Part shown: positions 15,077 through 22,806 of the stretch, one piece after another | Numbering within the stretch: position 1 is the first letter of the stretch | How the letters are laid out: every line of letters begins with the position of its first letter | Assembly: GCA_019310425.1 (NCBI GenBank) | Contig: JAFDEI010000001.1 | Location: forward strand, 1 to 40,714 | Length of the DNA stretch: 40,714 nt | Reading direction: 5' to 3' | DNA from: Deltaproteobacteria bacterium | Lineage (GTDB): Bacteria > Myxococcota_A > UBA9160 > SMWR01 | Translations under genes and position numbers: made by a program | The notes under the pieces: model-generated | What the model was told of the DNA's origin: nothing | The model's input: the letters and a program-made list of their open reading frames with translations, nothing else | The model's database searches: none

Positions 15077-15742
15077 ATGAAACGCTCGAAGATCCACCGA
15101 CCCGATGAAAGCGGCTTCATCGCGCGCCTGAAGGCGGGCGACGCCGATGCCTACGAGGAACTCGTGAGGCTCTATTCGGGGCGGCTGATCGCACTCGCAC
15201 GACAGATTCTGGGAGACGAGGATCTGGCTCACGACGCAGTCCAGGACGCGTTCCTGAATGCTTTCCGCGCGATGGATCGCTTCAACGGTGACGCGCGCCT
15301 GAGCAGCTGGCTGCACCGAATCGTGATGAATGCCGCACTCGCGAAGTTACGCGTCAAGCGGCGACGACCGGAGAGCTTCTACGCCGAGGAGTTCGGCATC
15401 GGCGCAGACGAAGATCCGCTCGACCGCGCCCTGATTGCCGACCCCGGCGATGGACCCCTCTGCGTCGACGACGAAATCGCCCGATGCGAGGAGGCGCAAT
15501 TCGTCCAGAATTGCATCGCACGCCTGAAGAAGAACCACCGCACGGTGCTCACGCTCCGCTACATCCACGAGTACGATACCGAGCAGACCGCGAAGATCCT
15601 CGGTGTGGGCCCGAACACCGTGAAGACACGCCTGATGCGGGCACGCGGTGCGCTGCGCAGCCACATCGAGCGCGAGGTCGAGCACGCGTCGATGTTCATC
15701 GCATCGCTCGCTCTCGAGAGCGAGCAGTCGCAGGCCGCTTGA
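15077..15742 (+). CDS. ECF-type RNA polymerase sigma factor (sigma-70 family, RpoE-like)
   Basis: The 221-aa protein has sigma region 2 at about residues 22-95 (DEDLAHDAVQDAFLNAFRAMDRF, then LSSWLHRIVMNAAL) and region 4 at about 145-200 (YDTEQTAKILGVGPNTVKTRLMRAR), with no region 3, as expected for ECF factors. GAGGAG at 15065-15070 fixes the ATG at 15077; the ORF-track start at 15017 would place the sigma-54 promoter inside the coding region. A short tail follows region 4. The next gene is on the opposite strand, so no anti-sigma factor is co-encoded downstream, and the upstream genes are a protease and a lipoprotein. It presumably controls an envelope or stress regulon and is itself under sigma-54 control. 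Confidence 0.9.
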   Translation: MKRSKIHRPDESGFIARLKAGDADAYEELVRLYSGRLIALARQILGDEDLAHDAVQDAFLNAFRAMDRFNGDARLSSWLHRIVMNAALAKLRVKRRRPESFYAEEFGIGADEDPLDRALIADPGDGPLCVDDEIARCEEAQFVQNCIARLKKNHRTVLTLRYIHEYDTEQTAKILGVGPNTVKTRLMRARGALRSHIEREVEHASMFIASLALESEQSQAA

Positions 15743-15759
15743 GCCCGAAGTAGTGGCAC

Positions 15760-17898
15760 TCAGGGAAGCAGCGGTCGCCAACGGATCCGGGCGAGGTCGA
15801 ATGCGCTGACCGCGCCGCGGGCCTCCGCGGTCTGCGTGTTCGCGGCACGGAAACCGATCGCGGTCACGCGCTCGCGAACGAGCCGGCCCGGAATCTCGAT
15901 CGTGTGCCAGGTGAAATTCGCGTGCTCGACCCGCAGTTCTTCGACCGCAATGCCGTCGACCGCGATTTCGAGTCTCTGCGGCAGCGCCCACGGGCGCACG
16001 CGGAGCCGCACATCGAGTTCGACCGGCACGCCGATCGGCAGCTCGGCGAATACCGTCGCAACTGGACCGTTCGCAGGAACGAAGGTCGAACCGTCCACGT
16101 CACGCAACGGACCTGCCCAACCAAGATACGAGAAGTACCCGTCCGCACCCGGCTCACCAGCCGTGATCTCACGTGCATCGAGCGAAACTTCGGGAGAAAA
16201 AACCACCTCGTGGAACATCCACGAACCGGGACGGCGGCTCTCCGGACCCACCGCGTAGCGCTCGACCCGCTCCAGGTACCCACCCGGCTTCCCTTTTCGC
16301 AGAACGTAGAGCCCGTAGCTGCGCCGTCGCTTTTCACCTCTTGTTAGCTGCGCCAGGTCGCGACCGGGAAGGTCCGCATCGATCCCCGCGACGGCGGCAA
16401 TCGTGGGCGCGATGTCCTCGAGCGACGCCGGGGCGCTGGAGCGATGCAAGCCACCCTCGCCTCCGGGCCACTTGATCGCGAGCAGCGGACGGGAGCGCGA
16501 AAGCCGTGCCGCGGTCAGCCCATGCGAACCGAACGCGCGGGCCCCGAAGGAAGCACCATGATCACCCGCAACGACGATCAACGAACGACCGTAGACTCCG
16601 AGAGCCCGCAGACGATCGAGAAGCGCCTGCGTCTGCTTCATGCTGCAGCGCATCTGCTCCTCGTAGTTGGCCCGACTGTAGGGGCGTGACGGCACCTTGT
16701 TGCAATCGGCATCGAGTACGAATGGCCCGTGGCCACCCCCGGCATGCAGGATCTTGAATGTGGGCGCATCACGGCCGATGCGAATCCGCGCTGAAAATTC
16801 GTCGAAGAACGCCGCGGCGCTCGACACGAACACCGGCGCCTCGCCCTCGCGCCACAAAGCAGACTGTGCGAGCCAGCCTCCGTCGCGATAGATCGCTTGT
16901 TTGATTCCGTAGGGTGCGTGGCGAAACAGCGACAAGTCGAACAGCTGTGCCGCCATCTGAAGCCGGTAGAGGTCGGGGGATTCGTAGGGGCGCGGAATCG
17001 CGAAGCAGTTCGAATAGCGGCCCTTGAGGCAGAAGAGCGGCCAGGCCGAAACCCAGTCGACCTTGAAACCCGCCTCCATCAGCGAGCCGGTGATTGCGTC
17101 ACGCTGCAATGAGGCAGTCATGTAGTCGTCGATCGGCATTCGATTGTCGTATGCCGGAGCTCCGAGCATCACCGGCAGGCTGTACTGCGTCGACGGAAAT
17201 GCCCCCGTCGTGTCGCTGAAGAACTCGAAGCCGGAGAACACCGCGTCGTAGGACTCGGGGTCGCGGTCGGCGAACTGCGCGAAGGTGTCGGAAGTGACGG
17301 TATCGATGATCAGCAGCACGATGTTCGTGCCTGTCGAGAATTCGAAGATCTCATCGTCGGCAACCAGCGCGGGTACTGCCGCAGAACCCTCGTCGGCCGC
17401 ATTCCAGTCGAGCGGCAGCGCGACGAGCTGAAGCGCGAGAAAGATCCCCGCGATCGTGGCCACGCGAGCGCGCAGCGCGCGATGAAAGACCTGCGCGGCA
17501 ACGATGCCGGAAATCCACAACAGTGCGTCGCGAACGCGCGCCGATGCCTCGACCGAAAAATCGAGCTCATTACCGTCGAGCAGGCCGAAGTTCCCGACGA
17601 GCCAATTTCCCTGAAGCCAGGCCAGAACGGCAAGTGAAAACACGAACGCAAGAGCGCGGCTTCGCCCGCGCCCGGGAACCAACCATTGCAGCGCCGCGAA
17701 GACGACCGTCAGCCCAAGCGCGGCCGAGGCCAACAGCCAGAACACGCTCCAGTACGAGGCCCCGTATTCGGTACTGTTCGCCGCGTAGAGGGTCCGCGGA
17801 CCGACGATTGCGAGGTTCACCGCCAACAGCGCGCTCACTAATAGCGCGTGAGTCGCTTTCGGCTGCTGCTCCGTGCCGCGCACTTCACTGCTTTGCAT
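15760..17898 (-). CDS. Membrane-bound sulfatase/alkaline-phosphatase-fold protein, LTA-synthase/EptA-like
   Basis: I place the start at the ATG at 17898, preceded by GGGGAG; the ORF-track start at 18033 would overlap the divergent gene. The 712-aa protein has about five N-terminal TM helices, then a periplasmic alkaline-phosphatase-fold domain beginning NIVLLIIDTVTSDT (metal-binding Asp). YSLPVML occupies the nucleophile position, and GDHGASFG carries later metal ligands. The nucleophile position is Ser in SLPVM, without the Arg of the CxPxR sulfatase motif, so formylglycine maturation is unlikely. Relatives move phosphoglycerol or phosphoethanolamine groups onto envelope lipids or glycans. 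A beta-rich C-terminal region (about 150 residues) follows the catalytic domain. Its substrate is unknown. Confidence 0.75.
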   Translation of the reverse strand: MQSSEVRGTEQQPKATHALLVSALLAVNLAIVGPRTLYAANSTEYGASYWSVFWLLASAALGLTVVFAALQWLVPGRGRSRALAFVFSLAVLAWLQGNWLVGNFGLLDGNELDFSVEASARVRDALLWISGIVAAQVFHRALRARVATIAGIFLALQLVALPLDWNAADEGSAAVPALVADDEIFEFSTGTNIVLLIIDTVTSDTFAQFADRDPESYDAVFSGFEFFSDTTGAFPSTQYSLPVMLGAPAYDNRMPIDDYMTASLQRDAITGSLMEAGFKVDWVSAWPLFCLKGRYSNCFAIPRPYESPDLYRLQMAAQLFDLSLFRHAPYGIKQAIYRDGGWLAQSALWREGEAPVFVSSAAAFFDEFSARIRIGRDAPTFKILHAGGGHGPFVLDADCNKVPSRPYSRANYEEQMRCSMKQTQALLDRLRALGVYGRSLIVVAGDHGASFGARAFGSHGLTAARLSRSRPLLAIKWPGGEGGLHRSSAPASLEDIAPTIAAVAGIDADLPGRDLAQLTRGEKRRRSYGLYVLRKGKPGGYLERVERYAVGPESRRPGSWMFHEVVFSPEVSLDAREITAGEPGADGYFSYLGWAGPLRDVDGSTFVPANGPVATVFAELPIGVPVELDVRLRVRPWALPQRLEIAVDGIAVEELRVEHANFTWHTIEIPGRLVRERVTAIGFRAANTQTAEARGAVSAFDLARIRWRPLLP

Positions 17899-18024
17899 CC
17901 GGCTCCCCGGGAGTGGAGGTTGGGCCCCAGCACAACTCAGGTTATCGTTTCGCGCGCAGCGGTGACGTACTTTCCCAGGCCGCGATCCGCGGCTCCGGAC
18001 GTCGAGAAGATCCGAGGTGAATGA

Positions 18025-20271
18025 ATGGCGCACCCACTTTCATCTCGAACGTCGACCCGGATCCTACTCGTCGCAGTGTGGTCGTTCGCCTGTGGCGGCT
18101 CCGGCGACGATGTCGCCCCGCAACGCGCCGAGGGGTTGCGCAAGCCCCAAGCTGCGATCGAAGCCACGGCTGATCGCCAAAGCTCGGGAACCGCCGCGGT
18201 CGCGCCACCGGGAGACTCGCAGATCTTGTTCGGCGATCTCCACATCCACACGTCGTATTCGTGGGATGGATTCCTGTTCTCGCTGCCGCTGGTTGGCGGC
18301 GAGGGCGTGCACCCGCCCGCCGACGCGTGCGACTTCGCGCGTTACTGCGCCGACCTCGACTTCTTCGCGCTCACCGACCACGCCGAATCGATGCTGGCCG
18401 AGAACTGGTCGGCGTCGAAGGAGAGCATCCGCCACTGCAACGCGCTCGCAGGCGACGCGAGCGACCCCGACCTGGTCGCCTTCATGGGCTTCGAATGGAG
18501 CCAGGCGGGACTCACCCCCGAGACCCACTGGGGGCACCGAAATGTCATCTTCCCCGGAACCGACGAGAGCGAACTGCCCACCCGCCCGATCGGTGCCGGA
18601 GCGAAGCGCGAGCTCCACCAGGCGCTCGGCCGCAACATGGCCACATTGCGCTGGTTGCAACCGCAGGGCTTTCGCGAGTACACCGCCTTCGTCGACTACA
18701 TCGACGCTCTGTCTCGGCGAGAGGTCTGTGAAGAGGGCGTTGGCGTCCACGAACTACCGCTTACCTGTGAGGAGATCGCCCCGTCGCCACACGAGCTCTA
18801 CGCAAAGCTCGACGAGTGGGGCTTCGAAACGCTCGCGATCCCCCACGGAACCACCTGGGGGACCTACACGCCTGCGGGCAGCTCCATCGCGAAGCACCTC
18901 GATCCGCTGCACTACGATCGCGAGCGGCAGGGCCTGATCGAAATCTACTCGGGTCACGGCAACTCCGAGGATTTCCGCGACTTTCGTCCGTTCGAGATCG
19001 ACGCAGACGGTGAGCGCAGTTGCCCCGAGCCCACCGCCGACTACCTGCCGTGCTGCTGGCAGGCAGGCGAGATCATGCGATCGCGCTGCGGCGACCTCGA
19101 AGCGTCCGAGTGCCAGGCCCGCGTTGAGCTGGCTCGGCGATATGCGGCCAATGTCGACCTGCGCCCCCACAACGTGTTTCCGGATGCCGCCCCCGAGCAA
19201 TGGCTCGACTGCGGGCAGTGCCGCGACTGCCTCAGGCCCTCGTACGGCTACCGGCCGCGCGAGTCGGTCCAATACGCGATGGCGCTCTCCGATCCGCAAG
19301 CAACCGATGCCGATGGGCGCCCGCTGCGCTTCCGCTACGGATTCGTCGGCTCGAGCGACGGTCACTCGGCGCGGCCGGGCACCGGCTACAAACAGATCGA
19401 ACGCAGCATGATGACCGACGCGGTCGGAACGCCCGGATTCATCATCGACACCTTCAACCATTGGAGCCGCCGGATGGACGACCCCCGCATGCCAATCGCG
19501 CCGGAGCGCGGGGCGATCGGCGTGGTGGGCTCGGACAACCGCGTCGCGAGCTTCCTCTACGCCGGCGGCCTCGCCGCCGTCCACTCGCAGAGCCGCAGTC
19601 GCGAGGCAATCTGGCAGGCGATGAAGCGGCGCGAAGTCTACGGCACCAGCGGCCCGAGGATCCTGCTGTGGTTCGACCTCACCAACGCCCCGAGTGGGCC
19701 CGTGCCGATGGGTGCCGAAGTCGAGCTCGCGGAGAACCCACGCTTCGAAGTGCGATCGGTCGGCGCTTTTCAGCAGCAGCCCGGCTGCCCGGAATGGAGT
19801 CGGCAGGGTCTACGGCCGGAGCGCTTGCAACGCCTCTGCCGAAACGAGTGCTACCACCCGAGCGACGAGCGCTATGCGATCTCCGCGATCGAGGTCGTCC
19901 GCATCCGACCGCAGACCCGTCACGGTGAAGCCGTCGCGCCGCTCATCGAAGACCCGTGGCGCAGGTTCCCATGTGACCGCGAGCAGGACGGCTGTTCGGC
20001 CGTCTTCGAGGACCCCGAGTACGCGACCTCCGGGCGCGACGCACTCTACTACGTGCGGGTGCTGCAAGAACCGACCACAGCCTTGAACGGCGCACCGCTC
20101 AGCACGCAGTTCGATGCCGAAGGCAACGCGATCGGGACGACGCTGTGCTGGGGTGACGACAAAGACTCGCTGGCAGGGTGCCCCGCGCCGGTGCAGGAGC
20201 GAGCCTGGTCGTCGCCCATCTTCGTCAACCAGCCGCGCAGACCCGAGCGCACACGGGAGACCTCCCCATGA
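18025..20271 (+). CDS. DUF3604 domain protein, PHP-like metal-dependent hydrolase, lipoprotein
   Basis: The 748-aa product starts at the ATG after GAGGTGA and has a signal ending WSFAC (Cys23), consistent with a lipoprotein. The PHP-type metal site begins GDLHIHTSYSWDG with His73 and His75, followed by FFALTDHAE and, near residue 450, GSSDGHSARPGTGYK. These together define DUF3604. Members are predicted metal-dependent phosphoesterases or hydrolases, with no agreed substrate. The region between about 330 and 410 is rich in Cys (YLPCCW, CGQCRDC), suggesting disulfides in the periplasm. Its stop overlaps the start of the metallo-beta-lactamase-fold gene (ATGA), so the two are coupled. It diverges from the alkaline-phosphatase-fold gene. 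Confidence 0.85.
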   Translation: MAHPLSSRTSTRILLVAVWSFACGGSGDDVAPQRAEGLRKPQAAIEATADRQSSGTAAVAPPGDSQILFGDLHIHTSYSWDGFLFSLPLVGGEGVHPPADACDFARYCADLDFFALTDHAESMLAENWSASKESIRHCNALAGDASDPDLVAFMGFEWSQAGLTPETHWGHRNVIFPGTDESELPTRPIGAGAKRELHQALGRNMATLRWLQPQGFREYTAFVDYIDALSRREVCEEGVGVHELPLTCEEIAPSPHELYAKLDEWGFETLAIPHGTTWGTYTPAGSSIAKHLDPLHYDRERQGLIEIYSGHGNSEDFRDFRPFEIDADGERSCPEPTADYLPCCWQAGEIMRSRCGDLEASECQARVELARRYAANVDLRPHNVFPDAAPEQWLDCGQCRDCLRPSYGYRPRESVQYAMALSDPQATDADGRPLRFRYGFVGSSDGHSARPGTGYKQIERSMMTDAVGTPGFIIDTFNHWSRRMDDPRMPIAPERGAIGVVGSDNRVASFLYAGGLAAVHSQSRSREAIWQAMKRREVYGTSGPRILLWFDLTNAPSGPVPMGAEVELAENPRFEVRSVGAFQQQPGCPEWSRQGLRPERLQRLCRNECYHPSDERYAISAIEVVRIRPQTRHGEAVAPLIEDPWRRFPCDREQDGCSAVFEDPEYATSGRDALYYVRVLQEPTTALNGAPLSTQFDAEGNAIGTTLCWGDDKDSLAGCPAPVQERAWSSPIFVNQPRRPERTRETSP

Positions 20272-21242
20272 CCCCCTCCCACGACTCGCGATGGCCGTTC
20301 GAGAAAGGGCTTCACGACCTCGGCGACCACTGCTACGCATACCTCCAGCCGAATGGGAGCTGGGGTTGGAGCAATGCCGGCCTCGTCGTCGACGGTGATG
20401 AAGCGTTGCTCGTCGACACGCTGTTCGACCTGCCGCTTACCCGCGAGATGCTCGAGTGCATGCGCGACGCCGAACCCACCGCCGTTGAGCGAATCGACAC
20501 ACTCGTCAACACACACTCGAACGGCGACCACTGCAACGGCAACGAGCTGGTCGCGGGCGCGGAAATCATCGCCTCCACGGCGGCCGCCGAAGAGATGGCG
20601 AGAGAGACCCCGGAGACGATGGTGCAGTTCAAGCAGGCGGCGCCCGATCTCGGCGATCTCGGCGAGTTCTTCCTGCACTGCTTCGGCCCATTCGAGTTCG
20701 AGGGCATCACGAAAACACTGCCCACGACCACCTTCGACGGCGATCTCACACGGCACGTCGGCGACAAGCGCATCGAGCTGATCGGCGTCGGGCCGGCTCA
20801 CACCGCGGGCGACGTGCTCGTCTTCGTACCGAGCAACCGCACCGTGTTCACGGGCGACATCCTGTTCGTCGACGGGCACCCGATCATCTGGGCCGGACCG
20901 GTCGGCAACTGGATCGAAGCCTGCCGCCGTATCGAAGCCATGGACGTCGAAACGGTCGTTCCCGGGCACGGCCCGATCACCGACAAGCACGGTGTCGCCG
21001 CGATGCGCGAATACCTGGCCTACATCGCGGCCGAGGCGCGCACACGATTCGACGCGGGAATGGACGCCTATGAGGCTGCGCGTGATATCGCGCTCGACGA
21101 TTACGACGCCTGGGTCGACGCCGAGCGAATCGTCGTGAACGTCACGACTCTCTACCGCGAATTCTCGGGCGACCCCAGCGAGACGCCGATTGCCGAGCTC
21201 TTCGGACGCATGGCCCAGATCGCGAAGGACCGGCGCCGCTGA
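20268..21242 (+). CDS. MBL-fold metallohydrolase with an Asn in the HxHxDH motif
   Basis: The ATG at 20268 overlaps the DUF3604 stop; the longer ORF-track start has no support. The 324-aa protein lacks a signal peptide, so it is probably cytoplasmic. The metal motif reads THSNGDHCNGN: His83, then Asn85 where the second His normally sits, Asp87 and His88. Further ligands are HTAGD, FTGDILF (Asp) and PGHGPITDK. Similar THSNGDH-type motifs occur in a subset of MBL-fold hydrolases, so this is likely a subfamily trait rather than damage. Reaction unknown; MBL hydrolases cleave esters, thioesters or phosphodiesters. Co-translation with DUF3604 suggests two steps on a shared substrate or a functional pair across the membrane. 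Confidence 0.85.
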   Translation: MTPSHDSRWPFEKGLHDLGDHCYAYLQPNGSWGWSNAGLVVDGDEALLVDTLFDLPLTREMLECMRDAEPTAVERIDTLVNTHSNGDHCNGNELVAGAEIIASTAAAEEMARETPETMVQFKQAAPDLGDLGEFFLHCFGPFEFEGITKTLPTTTFDGDLTRHVGDKRIELIGVGPAHTAGDVLVFVPSNRTVFTGDILFVDGHPIIWAGPVGNWIEACRRIEAMDVETVVPGHGPITDKHGVAAMREYLAYIAAEARTRFDAGMDAYEAARDIALDDYDAWVDAERIVVNVTTLYREFSGDPSETPIAELFGRMAQIAKDRRR

Positions 21243-21248
21243 GCGTAC

Positions 21249-21278
21249 TGGACCGTTCCCGCTGAGATCGCCTAGAAT
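21249..21278 (+). promoter_or_regulatory. Candidate promoter of the SDR gene
   Basis: TGGACC (21249-21254) and TAGAAT (21273-21278) are 18 bases apart in the short gap between the MBL and SDR genes. Identified by eye; the SDR gene may instead be read from the DUF3604-MBL transcript. Confidence 0.35.
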
Positions 21279-21331
21279 CACCACCCCCCTAGCGCCGTTC
21301 GCTCGGCGTGCGATCAAAGGAGCAGCAATCG

Positions 21332-22081
21332 ATGCGACGTTTCGAAGACAAGGTCGTGCTGATCACAGGTGCCGCATCGGGAATCGGGCGCGCCACCGCA
21401 CTACGAATGGCAGAGGAAGGCGCGTCCTTGATCTGTGCCGATCTGCAGGCCGAAGCCGCCCAGGAGACGGCGAAGCTCGCCGAAGAACGCGGCGGACGCG
21501 CAATCTCCCGCACCTGCGACGTGAGCCGACCCGACGAAGTCAACGCGACGGTCGGAGAAGCGCTGGAGCACTACGGCAAGCTCGATTCACTGTGCAACAT
21601 TGCGGGCTTCCTGCGGATGGACAACTTCCACGAGTTGGCGCTCGAAGACTGGAACCGCGTGCTGTTGATCAACCTCACGGGCACGATGCTGATGTGCCAG
21701 GCCGCGCTCCCGCACCTGCTGGCAACCGGTGGAAACATCGTGAACGCCTCATCGACCTCCGCACTCGCCGGGTTGCCCTGGGGCACCGCCTATGCGGCGT
21801 CGAAGGGCGGCGTGCTCGCGTTCACCCGCGCGCTCGCGATCGAGTACGGCCGCCAGGGGGTCCGCGCCAATGCGGTCTGCCCCGGCTCGATCAAGACACC
21901 AATGACAGGCGGACTCGCGATGCCCGAAGGTGTCGACCTGACGTTGATCCATCGCGCGATGCCGCTCGACATACCGCGTGGACCGGAGACCGTCGCGGGC
22001 GTGATCGCGATGCTCGCATCCGAGGATGGCGCTCACATCAACGGCGAGTACATCCGCGTCGACGGCGGCACACTGTCCTGA
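21332..22081 (+). CDS. Short-chain dehydrogenase/reductase (SDR), classical type
   Basis: The ATG at 21332 follows AAAGGAG by nine bases; the ORF-track start at 21308 is upstream of that site. The 249-aa protein is standard length for classical SDRs. It has the cofactor motif TGAASGIG at about residues 12-19, CNIAG (NNAG equivalent), NASS with the catalytic Ser, and Tyr154-x3-Lys158 (YAASK). VCPGSIKTPM and the C-terminal INGEYIRVDGG are also standard. The residue after the second strand is Asp (CADLQAE), favouring NAD(H) over NADP(H). It oxidises or reduces a hydroxyl/keto group on an unidentified substrate, possibly a lipid, steroid or xenobiotic intermediate. Confidence 0.9.
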   Translation: MRRFEDKVVLITGAASGIGRATALRMAEEGASLICADLQAEAAQETAKLAEERGGRAISRTCDVSRPDEVNATVGEALEHYGKLDSLCNIAGFLRMDNFHELALEDWNRVLLINLTGTMLMCQAALPHLLATGGNIVNASSTSALAGLPWGTAYAASKGGVLAFTRALAIEYGRQGVRANAVCPGSIKTPMTGGLAMPEGVDLTLIHRAMPLDIPRGPETVAGVIAMLASEDGAHINGEYIRVDGGTLS

Positions 22082-22088
22082 TCCGCCC

Positions 22089-22114
22089 GCAGGGGCCCGA
22101 CCAGGGCCTTCTGC
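22089..22114 (+). terminator. Hairpin after the SDR gene
   Basis: Outer GCAG/CTGC and inner GGCCC/GGGCC arms form a stem with a small internal loop, seven bases after the SDR stop. The T-run is short (GTGGTTTCC), so termination is only likely. Confidence 0.35.
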
Positions 22115-22208
22115 GTGGTTTCCCCCTCTACGCCAGTGGTTTCTTTCCCCCCTATCTTCGGGAGTCTCGCTACACTGAAAGGCGGAACCGGCCAGGGAGG
22201 ACTCCGTC

Positions 22209-22802
22209 ATGGAATCCCGTTTCCAGCTTTCCCACTTCGGCCTCGCGCTCGTACTCGCAACCGCCTGCGACGGCGCTCACGACACCGCCATCAGTGAAGC
22301 GGACGCCGTACCGATCGCGGGCCTATATGAAGTCTCGGGGACCACGATCGAAACCAGTACAGGCAGCAAACGCAATATCACCGGAACGGTGATCCTCGCG
22401 GAAGACGGCGACGAATACACCGCGACATTCCACCTTGCGACTTCATTCGATAGCGCCTCAGGCGCCATACCCGCGGAAGTCATCGGCAAGGGCTCCGGTG
22501 GCATCGATGGCCGCGAGTTGCGCGGCACCGCGGAAACCCAACTGGTGGTGTCGACCGTACCGGGAATCGACCCGGCCTTCGCCTTCATCCCGCGAATCAC
22601 GAGCACGCGCATCGTCTCGAATTCGGTGACTTCGGTTGCGGCGGACGGCTCGGTGGTGATCCAGATCGAAAACAGACCCGCGGCGGGAGAAGACTACGCT
22701 CCGTCTCGCACGACGCTGCGCGGCATCCGGATCGGCGCCCAGCTGGGCGCGGGCGGCAGACTGCCGCCAATCGCCGCGATTCCGACCGACGCCGCCGAAT
22801 GA
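22209..22802 (+). CDS. Small lipoprotein of unknown function
   Basis: The 197-aa protein begins with a lipoprotein signal ending VLATAC (Cys20), after GGGAGGA. The mature part looks like an all-beta domain: GLYEVSGTTIETSTGSKRNI, GTVILAEDGDEYTATF, and repeated Thr/Ser-rich strands. The pattern (ligand-free beta barrel, GLYEVSGTT start) resembles small lipocalin-like lipoproteins, but I cannot assign it to a family. It ends a few bases before the convergent sulfatase-fold gene. Confidence 0.65.
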   Translation: MESRFQLSHFGLALVLATACDGAHDTAISEADAVPIAGLYEVSGTTIETSTGSKRNITGTVILAEDGDEYTATFHLATSFDSASGAIPAEVIGKGSGGIDGRELRGTAETQLVVSTVPGIDPAFAFIPRITSTRIVSNSVTSVAADGSVVIQIENRPAAGEDYAPSRTTLRGIRIGAQLGAGGRLPPIAAIPTDAAE

Positions 22803-22806
22803 CGGG

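Noticed and set aside
20049-21317. 422-aa minus-strand ORF
   Set aside because: Antisense to the MBL-fold gene and the end of DUF3604; low-complexity composition.
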